Origin: Balanoglossus misakiensis
Taxonomy: Eukaryota; Hemichordata
Length of the DNA stretch: 64,000 nucleotides
Reading direction: 5' to 3'
NCBI GenBank assembly: GCA_040954595.2
Contig: CM082593.2
Coordinates: 1,240,001 to 1,304,000 of the forward strand
The notes below the pieces were generated by a model. The model was given only the letters and a program-made list of their open reading frames with translations, was not told the DNA's origin and searched no databases. A program made the position numbers and the translations under genes. Position 1 is the first letter of the stretch; each line of letters starts with the position of its first letter. Shown here in pieces: positions 51,401 through 62,000 of the stretch.

Positions 51401-54400
51401 CTACCAGTACTTTTGCTGGATGTTTATATTTGGTGTAAATAATTATTTTTTTCAGAACCACATAGAGAGTGATCGGTTTGTGTTATTTTGACCTTCTCAC
51501 CTTTCCAGAATTGTTATCTCGTCAATGCAATGGCGCGTATCTCCTGAATGTTTGCCGAATAATCTTGTTCGACAAACGATGTTTAGCGAACTATTTTAAT
51601 TGCCGTGTTATTTCAATGCAATTGCATTTTCCTGGCAAATGAACTCTCGGGAAACTCAACGCAATTACAAACTAACAGTCTGCGACCCCAATAGATATAA
51701 ATTCGCCGCGCGACCTTGGGGGATACTTGTATATATTTAGGGGTAGTTAAATAGGATTCCATATTTGTGAATTTGTCCTTGGAATGGCTGTCCAGGTGTC
51801 GCAACCAACCACACGTTCCAATTTGCGGAAATAAAAATAAGTGATTGTTAGAATTCAGGTCAACATCACATGTTTTTTATTCGGTGTTGGGACAGTGGTG
51901 GGTTGAAGGCCAAATGGAATTACAGGAATTAGTTCTCATTACGTTTAGGCAATAGAACCTGTATAAAGTTACTGAAGTTGAAAATCACCAATCAGGAGAT
52001 CAGTTACAAAATTAATGTACAAAAGGTTGGTGGCGTGTAGGTTAGGTCAGCAATTATTGCCATGTGCACTCTACTGCATCCACAGCTGGCAAAAAGTACC
52101 CAATTGTTTTACAATATTATTTTTAATACTCTTAGCACAGGCAATAATGGGAAAACATTAACCTTTTCAGAAAACGATAACAATGCTTTTATTTTTAACA
52201 TGTTTATATTTTTTTTATATTCCGAGTCATCTACGTTTCACGCCAACACAATACAGTAGACATTTGAAATCTTTCTAAATGAACTATTTCACTAGAGTTG
52301 AGTGTGGTGGGATAATATGTCAATGGGATTTATGTATAGCTTAATTGACTTATCGCAAAATGTTTACAACTGCGCACAGTGTGTTTACTGCCGATCTTCA
52401 ATGGGAAAGCAAAGTCACCATCGTTTAATATGGCAATAAATTGCAGCAAACTGTCATCAATGTTTTACAGTAACATGACGCCATATGGCACAAACTGTGA
52501 TTAGACTAACTTTTAGATTAGTGTTGTCCTTATCTCATACATTACAGTGCATTAAAGTTCATGCAACCATGCTAATAGAGAGCAATGATAGCCTGCATGA
52601 GTGTCCGCGTTTATCTGCCATTCTCCCCCTTTATCTCTCTCTCTCTCTTCCATTTCTCTCTCTCCCTCCCTCCCAGACACACAAAATGCCGGTTGACAGG
52701 GAATTTGACTCGCTTTAAGTCCACATTTAATACATCCGAATTGTTTTAATGCTTTGATTTTAACAGGTGTCTGTCCTCGTTAGTATCTTCACATTAGTGG
52801 TAATCAGCGTGGACAGGTGGCGAGCAGTCGAAAATCCTTTACGGGTTCGCACAAGATCACCAAGTTACCGAAAAATGGCAACAGTTGTCGGAGTATGGTT
52901 ACTGGCCATCAACACTTCAGTCATCCAGTTGATCATTACCCGCACCTTCACCACAGAGATTGCAGACAACGTCACCATCACCATTTGTCATGAAGACTGG
53001 TCCGGATCTCCATCCGCCCCGATCGCTTATGAAATCTTCTTTTCCGTTTTCTTTTTCGTGATACCGCTTGTGATTCTGTGCGGCCTGTATGGTAGGATCG
53101 TTAATCGACTGTGGACCCGAAACGTTCCTCACGAAGATGGCGGAAGTAGATACAAAATGTATGAGCAGCAATTGCAAATGAAATGGAAGGTAAGAAGGCT
53201 CGACTTCCAGAAGTTCACTTAATGTTGGCAATACACAAAATCAGTCTCCAATTGACCCATTTGAATGCTCAAGGTTACAATACACAACGTTTCCAAATTA
53301 CTCGATGCGGATAATTTGGGGATGTGACAAGAAAAACAGGAACTAATTAAGAAAACACGGCGCTAGCAAATTGAAAACTAAAAGAGTAGAAGAAAGCTGG
53401 TGCCTATGTTGCACATTTTAGCCACAAACGCTCAAAGGAAAGAGGTTCCTGCATTTTGTATGTTATCTACGGAATGTGTGTTACGACCAACAAAATGGAA
53501 CATCATATGTAATTATAATACAGCCATAAATTTTGCATGAATCTGACTGTAGATTCACTCCTGATATCAACAAAGGCTTACTCACGACGACATAGTTTTA
53601 TAGAAACTACAATTATCTTTGTGGAGTTTTTGGACGATGATTTATGATTATGGGAGACAGGAAGGCAAACATTAACGAAATCAGTCATCTTGGTTTTGCC
53701 AATTAAATACATGCACAGATTTTCCTTTCAGAAGCTTCTTCCTCATAAATAAACTTGAACATAATTGGACAGGACGGTGACGTTCACATACTCGTACATT
53801 ATTTAAATTTAGGCTGTGTGCGTAAGTTGAATAAATGACTTAGGATGTCGGACCAGAACTTCAACTACTGAAATTGAATACACTCTGGAATCGGTAAAAC
53901 TGTGGATGACGCCCGTGTCATCAAAATCTATTAAAGGTGATACAGATGAATTCTCCAGTGTGTCGAAGGGCATAAATATTTTAAATTACCTACGATTAAT
54001 TCATTAGAAATGACCTGACCTAATAGGCCGTTCAATGATTCATCAAGGTGCAACATCAACGCGAATACCCATGGGGATTTACTTTGTTTGTACTTTCCCT
54101 TAGGTGGTTCGAATGGTCTTACTGGTGGTATCCGTGTTCTTCCTGTGCTGGTTGCCGTTACATATTTTGCGGTTGGTTGTCATGGCAAACCCTCTCATCA
54201 TGTACAAGGAAGATAACGCTATTATCATCGTGAAAATCTACTTTGCAGTCCACTTTCTAGCAATGGCTAACAGTTTCTTTAACCCGGTTATCTACACGTT
54301 CCTGGATGAAAAGTTTAGAGTAAGTTCTTATTTTTATTTTATACACAGAATGATTTTTTCCGACCATTGCAGGAACTCGCAATGAGTGGAATTCATTAAT

Positions 54401-56013
54401 TATATATAGCAACAGGTTGTATTACTTGGCAACCTGTTGCTATAAGCCAAGTAATACAAGTCAAGCATTGTGCGAAACTAGTGGGATTTGTGGCCTCTGA
54501 GTTATGCTCTCTATTTTGAGGTAATTTGAAATCTCTTTGGTTCTTGAAGTTAGTTGTGTCAGCAATTTTTTTTCAGTTTGGTAATTGTTTAAAGGTAATT
54601 GCTCATGTTGAAAATGTGTTTTGCAGTGTGCAGAACATAAAACTGTACCAGAGTGGGCTAATGAAGAAGTCCGGAGCCGGCTGAAAGGATTAATCGATTA
54701 TGGATATTTCTTGTTGTTTGTATATCGCACTTTAATAATTTAGAACCAATATGCCGCCGCCATCATTTTATGAGCTTCAGAAAATTGATTATTATGGCAA
54801 CACAAAGCTGTCGGCCAGGACATGATCACCAACGGTCTTGCGTTTGCAGAAGCCAGTTGTAGACATAGAAGCTTTCAAAATAGACTTGGTGCTCGGGGTT
54901 GGGAGCAATTTGAGTTGATTGTTCACTGTTTAAATAATTTCCCAAGTCCATCCAGTCCTTGGGAAAAACGGGTTTAGCGAACCAGCCACGAATTGATGAT
55001 ATCCACAGGTATATCTTTTGAAATAAAATAAACCATAAAAGAAGGGCGTCTTTTCAGCCGACCTCATTTAATTTTATGTTCATGAATTAATAAATCACGA
55101 AGGCCTGGGGATAGTACGCGTATATAATGAAATTCAATTTTGCAGAAATAAAGAAATGACTTTTTGTATGAAGCGTGTAATCTACTGTCAGAGAATTATC
55201 ATGTAAAAGTCAGCCTATGCATGCATAAAATTCAGGATTTAACGTCGAATGGTGGGACAGACGTGCAGTAGAAATCCCGGGTGCAATCTGCCCCGTGGAA
55301 AGCCCTACCAACGCTGTTTATGTCATAAAAGGAATCGAAATCTTGAGGTGGGCTTTCAGTGTTCATAAAAGGAGGAAAACCCTCATGTTTTGCAGAGGTT
55401 TACTCTTTTTTATTGGTATTGTAACTACGGATAGGTTAACAGAGAGGTTATATGAAACCTTCTCTGACTTGTAGTTTGGTTGTTGATACAGGCAGTGTTC
55501 TCGAGCATAATTTCCGTGATCTCTTTCAGTCAATTTTAATTTTCTAGCGATTTTTTGTTCGTTCTGGTTTGCCTTGTAGATGGCATTTACTTTTTTGCAA
55601 CGCGTGATTTGAAATACAACTGAAAATCCTTTGACGTCGCTTTTTTGTGATTTTTCATATTCATTCGCGCAATGAAGGCTTTATTAACACCACATCATGG
55701 CCTCCCCTCCCCAGGGTCAGACATCATAACCATAGTAACTTGCAGGAAACATTTATCATGACTTTCATTGGAGGTGAAACTAGTAATTGAGGCAGTCATA
55801 ATGGCTGCGAATGTCTAATACACAATGCGCAGAGTTTAATAATAATTGTAACTACATGTACATTATGTTTATTTCATCTACTTACAGGCTGGTTTAAAGC
55901 AAGTTTTGTCTTGCAGTATCAAGAAGAACTTGAGTCGACAAAAACATCGTTCATTCACCTCCAAATCAGAGTACACCCGGACTTCATCTATAAGAGTCAT
56001 CAGCATTGTCTGA
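45486..56013 (+). CDS. Neuropeptide-type (GPR83-like) class A GPCR, paralogue B (4 exons, 406 aa)
   Basis: Plasma-membrane seven-helix receptor. Exons: 45486-45941, 52767-53189, 54104-54319 and 55888-56013 (stop TGA). All coding introns are phase 0, at the same places as in paralogue A (after TM3 QQ, before V(I/V)(K/R)M of TM6, after F(K/R) in helix 8). The start sits in a strong Kozak context (ACCATGG). The N-terminus is longer and cysteine-rich (C22, C24, C29, C43), with sequons at N21 and N55. Landmarks: Asn89 in TM1, LAVSD with Asp117, Cys144, DRW (168-170) in place of DRY, NPLR, CWLP (308-311) and NPVIY (353-357). The 41-residue basic, serine-rich tail starts AGLKQVLSC and ends SIV, a possible class I PDZ ligand. 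The TM1 block (SLLIVAYG...SLLGN) resembles GPR83; the ligand is unknown. The tail exon is short but in frame, with a good acceptor (CTTACAG). Confidence 0.95.
50780..51005 (+). repeat. Interspersed repeat family, copy in GPCR B intron 1
   Basis: GACAGATTTTCAGAA (50790-50804) is identical to the copy at 37500. It is followed in the same order by TTTATTGAAGCATGTCAGG, AACAGAGAAGAAAAC, GGCCATTTTGAATTT and GGCCCCTAATTTGTATGT. The similarity is clear by eye despite many substitutions. Confidence 0.6.
52630..52676 (+). repeat. CT microsatellite ending in a strong decoy 3' splice site
   Basis: A (CT)n run followed by CCCTCCCTCCCAG, ending at 52676, 91 bp upstream of the true exon 2 start of GPCR B. 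The tract is more pyrimidine-rich than that of the true acceptor (GATTTTAACAG). Use of this site would hit an in-frame TAA within 14 codons. Confidence 0.8.
54320..55887 (+). other. GPCR B intron 3 (1.6 kb), with interleaved inverted repeat
   Basis: Donor AGA|GTAAGT, acceptor CTTACAG. It contains the A-B-A'-B' structure at 54405-54457 and is otherwise unremarkable AT-rich sequence. Confidence 0.85.
54405..54457 (+). repeat. Perfect interleaved inverted repeats (A-B-A'-B'), pseudoknot-capable
   Basis: A = TATAGCAACAGGTT (54405-54418) pairs exactly with A' = AACCTGTTGCTATA (54431-54444). B = GTATTACTTGGC (54419-54430) pairs exactly with B' = GCCAAGTAATAC (54446-54457). There is only one unpaired base between the segments. 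The stems alternate, so they cannot nest as a simple hairpin; a pseudoknot or two exclusive hairpins are the possible folds. Confidence 0.95.
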
Positions 56014-59000
56014 AGGGGAATGCCAATTCATGTTTTGAGTTCATGAGTTTTCATGTGCAAAAACAAAACAGACTCACATATAATGTAAATATGATGACCT
56101 CAAGGTTGCAGACGTGATCATGATGTCCTTTCCGTTGTGAATCAATTTTGAAGTTATAGCACACATGTTTATAGAACTGCTAGTTTAATTTTGAGACAAA
56201 GTTGAAACTCTTTGTTTATCTTACATGTTTGTTAATTGTTTATTTCACTGCAAAATCTTGTTTCACGTCACATTTTTCTCAAGATAGTAGACAACTACAC
56301 GTGTTAGGCTTTTGAGAGAATTCTGTGAAGTCTCTACGTTTGAGGTAACTAGTAATTAAAGTGCATGTACATATATATCATACTTTGATTTGTGATGTTT
56401 ATTTCGTGAAAGCACACAAGAAACACGACATTTTCGTACTATTTGTGTACATTCAATTTTGCACTGTTTCTCCATTGGCAGGCATCTCTTGTAAATAATA
56501 TAATCTATAAAGTGTCTTAAAATTCTCACTTTGAGTGGTTTAGATTTGTCATAAGCTTGTTAAAAGAAGTGAAGTTAAATAGTATATTCATATTAATGAT
56601 GATATTACCCGCTTTTGTTTTTCTTTTTAATGCAAATTAACTCTAAGAACCGAACTTGTTAGATTTTAGGATAAATTTGTGTGTGACATAGAGTATTGCG
56701 TAAAGCGTTGGATTAATCATCCTGGTATCACTCTAACAAGGCCATAAACACTAGCCATAAACTCTACAAATTATTGCAAAATATTATACAGTTATGTCCA
56801 TTAAAAACAAAACATTTATGTAACCATTTTTGGGTTAACTTATATTAAGCAAAGTGCAGATCAGACGACTCTTGCATAAGTGAAGAAATTGTATTTCCTA
56901 TGTTTATTGACTTTACACAACCTTCACTGTTCTTCAATTTTATAGGGCATGTGCACCTAAGCAACAAGTCAATCAATCAAACATTATAGTATTTTATCAC
57001 ATTGTAGTACATGAGATGAGCAGCTGTTTTTTTGTATATTTGTGTATTTTCGTCCTATAGAATAAATACAAAAGAGAGCATATGTTACATGTTTTACTAT
57101 GAACTAGGTTTATTTTTCGAGTTTCGACCATGTGGATATTCCACTGATTGCTTTTGGAAGAAAACATCGGTTTATGTCTTGATTTAAGACAAAAACTATT
57201 GATCTGAGTATACCATAAGATAGTACAGACATTTTTGGGACATTGTTTACGGCAGATAACCATCTAATGTTTTTCAGAATGAGTGTCTGTTACTTTTAAA
57301 ATTGAACACTGTCATTAGACAAATGAATATACAAACTTTATAACAGATATAAATGTTAAAATATTTTGTCATTGTAGCCTTTAAGCGTTTAAGAATAAAT
57401 GATTTTAGTTCTGCGCAAGTTTTTGTATTTGAGTCGTTTATTTGTATAATTGTTTCTCATGTTTAACGTACTGGATCATGTTCGATAAAACTATCGCACA
57501 GTCAGGTCAAGTTAAATGCCTCATAACCCCGTGAAAATGTAAACAAAGTTACATGCAATCAATCGCCTTGGGTCATGCAGCTGGTTTGCATTAATAATTT
57601 TTATTACAAACTGAACGTACTTTTGCTGGCCGAGACAGAAAGAGCGAGAAGGGAAGAGAAAGGGTAGGGAGTGACGTCCCGTAGAAAATTTTTAGTACCA
57701 TGGATTCAAAATCGAGACTAGCAATGTAGATAGTTTTATAGCCTAACCACTGAAACTGTTCCTTGAGATGAATCTTTAAAGGTGAATATATTGATGTCGC
57801 CGTCTAATGTAAAGAAATACAGCAAAAGATTCTCTATGGGGTATGTATTCTATTGGGAAGCATTTTGAACTGAATAGCTTAAGTGCATGTACTCGCCATA
57901 ATCTTCTTAGATAATACAGAGCATATGGGATACTAAGTTTTCAACTTTCCATTTCAAACTTCGCCTTAAGGTATAAAGTTCACTCTGCCCTGAATTGCTC
58001 ATCCAAACGAAGTCAGAAACTCGAGGAAATCTTCAGCATCCTTGCTATCACAATTGAACTGTTGAGTGATAAAACAATCGCCGCCGACATGGCTGCCTAT
58101 ATTATAAGTGGTTTCTTAAAATATCGGTATTCATTTGAGAAGATTACTGGCAGCTATTGGCATTTACAGAGATAGCGTCGGTAAATGCATCTAACGATCC
58201 ATCGGGTGGTGTTTGCTCTTGGCCTCTTGTGATCAGAGAGAAAAGATGTTGATGAATAGTGACGATTTGGTCCGATGGCTGGTTCGAATGGCCGTTGTTG
58301 GCTTTCTTATTCATTAGCCACCAGCATCTATTGACAAATACCTAATTAACAATCGAAAATTAACAATTGATTGCAGATCCATCTATCTCATTCCGACAGT
58401 ATTCTTTGTTGTCCTTTAGTTCGCTCCAAATTGAACTGTCGCTTGTCCTGTTTAATTTAATTCCACTACAGCGATGGAGAAGAGGAGTAGATAATTAAGA
58501 TCATTAACGTTCACTCATTCATTTGGGGTTCAGTTCATTCAACTCTTGCTAAGTAATCCACAGTAAAATGCACTGGAGCCGAGAAAAACGGATGAAATGA
58601 CCTTGAACAGCAATTAACACACTTCCAAAGTTGTTCATTTGCTACAAAAGCTGAAAGCTTTGTAAGACTTCCTTTCGAGACATATCATATATTGGTATTT
58701 TCAAATGAGCGAAACCCAATATATATGAGTGGATGATTATTATTATCATGTTTATTAATGAAATTACGATATTGTTTCTTTTAAGCTTATCGGAAAATAA
58801 ATAATGCAAACATTGTGGTTTCGATCCTTAGGATTATGTATCATTGCGTGTTTGATAGTGAGGTGTGTTTGCATGTAATTTTGAATCAGGTCATGTAAAG
58901 GAGATCGTATTAAGAAGAAAATTCATACTTAGTGTTACCCATCTGTTTTTAGCGATGGTGATGTGGTTCATTCATTCTGAATACTGTCTCTAGTTATAGC

Positions 59001-62000
59001 TGGGCGATTTTTAATAGGGCACTAAAATTAAGATGTATGTGTTCGAGTCCTACAAGATATATCACCTAATCAAAGGCGTTTATCTCTTCGAAAAGCTGTA
59101 TTTTCAGTGCACGGAAATACTAACTTGTCTGTTTTCGAAGTGTTTTCAGACGATCGCAGAAGCCAGTTACAGGTTAATGTGTTTCATACATAATGCATGT
59201 ATATATCAATAATGCATTAAGTCTATGTCTAGAAAACAAGGTAAAAGATAAAACCAACCGGAGATGTTGAACAAGATTTTGTCTATGACGGCATTTTCTA
59301 GATATTACAAAAAGAGCAGCGGTACAGGCCGGAATTAATCAAACTGATAAAACTAATTTTCACTTAATTGTGAGTTTTGGTGTTGTGCTAAAAATGTTTA
59401 GAAAAGAGCTTTTCACTGCTACTGTGTCGCTCACCTCAAAACGCTCTGAATGTTATTTATTCAACTTGTTGTTACCTGCATTTCTGTTTTCGCCGTAGGC
59501 AGAAGCCTTATGCAGGGCGACTAATACCGTCACATGATACACAGATTTCCCATGCTCTTTGTCTGGTATCGAATTTGACATTTGCCACAAAAGTTGCCTT
59601 CTGATATATCACGAGGTAAAGTATTAATTTCCGAATGGAAGGCCCGTTTGGTATAATTTGTCATTTCTCCTATGGCATGGATGAATAATGGTTACCATGG
59701 TTATATCTGTTTGGTTGTCAGCAATATCACTGTGACCTGTAAGTGAGGTTTGTAACATGGCATAAAATATGCATTTTGTGGTCGGATTTGTAACCAAATA
59801 CTGCAAACGCTAGGCGCCATTGTTTGGTCGCGAAGTCCAGCGATTAATTACAGCTTCGAAAGTTCAAATGGCATTAGTAGCACACACATTTTACATTCTA
59901 TCAAACCGGAAAGTTTGTGATATCAAATATCACTTTCAAAACGACTAAAGATGTATTCTTTACTTCAGAAATCCCACACTGGATTTTGCACAAAGAAGAT
60001 TGGAAAGTAGTAAGTCAGAACACTTGCATATGCATTTGTACGGTATATTTGTAGTAAAGCTGTGGTAAAGAAAAAAAAGCTAATATTTTGTTGCTTGACA
60101 TCCAGTGAAAACATCTGTTTCAATGCTACTGCTTGAAAGCTGGAGGAAAGCGTCACAGTGTGCAAATAAACCCACAGGGCACAAACTGTGACGTCACTAC
60201 CACGGCACTGATGCGTGAATCAAGTAACTTACACTGCCTATGATATACAAGGACGATGCGACTCATCTTTTACCCCTGAAACCAATCGCGCTTTGTGAAA
60301 GAGAACACTTCGTGACAATCAGATAATGCTTGTTTGAAATCTCCAAACCATGTATCAAAGTACCCGACTGATATTTATCGACTAAGTACCACAAATCTCC
60401 AGTTTTCATGGAAACACAAAAAGGGTCAGGACACCTTGTGGTTTGTTTTTATCAAGAAATCTTGATGGTTTAGGTATTAATTATAACAATGGCAATTGAA
60501 TGTTAGTCCATGAGATGTGTTAACTAACAAAGTCGCGATTTTGAATAGTTTTCTTTTAATGTGTGATTGAAAGTTAAATTATTTTAAATTCCTTCCCATT
60601 TGTGAGAGCATTTTTGCACTCATGTTGTTCCATTTTTTCACTTCAGGTGTGGTATTTACTATTATTCATGATTTGGGTGATCGCCGTCACATCTTAAGGT
60701 GACAAAAAAGGATACCGTCACGTTTTGATATATTTTCCGAAACAAAACTTGGCAAAAATGATGATGCAGAGATTTACTGAACAAAGATGAATGTACCTCA
60801 TGATATGGACATGTCAAAAAATGTATCAATTTGTTTGATCCCCTCAGGCACTTGCTGATCAAAAAAGCCATTTGCAGTGGTCTCCTTATTAAGGCTTTCC
60901 TAAGAGCTTTCACAAAATTATGGAGGACTGCAATCAATGAACGAAGTTGAGATGCAATGCACATTACTGGCGTTGAATCCTTTCAAACGTTACCTCCAAA
61001 ATTTAACTCGTTAGAAACATTGATGAGATCAGTCTTCATGTTTCTCTCAAGGGTATATAAAGTTACCTATTATACTGAGTGTTGCCACGCGTGTGACATT
61101 TCTGAAATCATTAAAGCGAATCACTGCGACCATTCAACTTACAATGGAAAAGAACTTTGCCCTCGACGCATGGCATTCGATTTGACACGACAAACAACAT
61201 CTGGGCTGAAGGAATAATGGACGCAGTCGTGCAAAGCGGAGCGACAAACGTCCATGGGGTGAATGCTCTGAACGAATGAATGAATCCAATGACACAAGTA
61301 AGAATGAACTTCTACTCAAATAGAAGTGGTGGTATTATAATTACTAGTACAAGAAGTAAATTGTAAAGACATTTGCGTAGTTTCAAAACATTTACAAATG
61401 ATCAACATAGTTGGACAGCCCTGCCTTTTACCTTTGACAGAAGTAGGAGGCCGAGTTGGAATTTACAGTACCCTCCTAGGAGATTATACCGGTATACTTG
61501 TTGCATGTGTTGGTGACAATCAATGTACAAAAACACACACCAGGGTTGTTTGATGTATAATTTGAAAATTTATTGATGTTGTTTCATTGAAAAATGCACT
61601 GCCTTTAGATAGATGTGTTTTATTCGGATTTAGTTGACAGTATTTGGTGTGTGTATCCATTATCTGTTTAGGTTGTCGTACCAATTTTTTTAATTAGAGC
61701 CTTTCTGAGTAATTTGATATTGAGAAATTTCAAAACTGAACACACTCAATAGATTTGTGTGTTTTTAGCGTTCACAAGAGTTACAGGGACATTCACCTGG
61801 CTATAGTCTTTGAGAGAAAGTTCTTTCATGTTGCTATCAGTAGATCGATTCTTGTGGGCAGATTCCGAAGGGGATATGAAATCAGCGGAAATCAATTTCA
61901 CTTGGGTGAGTGTGTCGTAATAGGATCTCATGCTGTGTCAGTTTTCTACACGACGCGGCGCTCAGAAGTGGCAACTTTCTTCCGAATGAAGACTTGTTCA

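Larger units (their letters stand above)
45942..52766 (+). other. GPCR B intron 1 (6.8 kb)
   Basis: Begins GTACGTAAG and ends TTTTAACAG, separating TM1-TM3 from the rest of the receptor. It contains an interspersed repeat copy (50780-51005), a CT-rich tract with a decoy acceptor (52630-52676), and TACATGTA/TACCGGTA palindromes at 48284, 49144, 49840 and 50109-50122. No nested gene with supportable exons was found. Confidence 0.85.

Noticed and set aside
59040-59060. GTTCGAGTCCT resembling a tRNA T-loop
   Set aside because: No matching D-arm, anticodon arm or acceptor stem in the preceding 60 bases.
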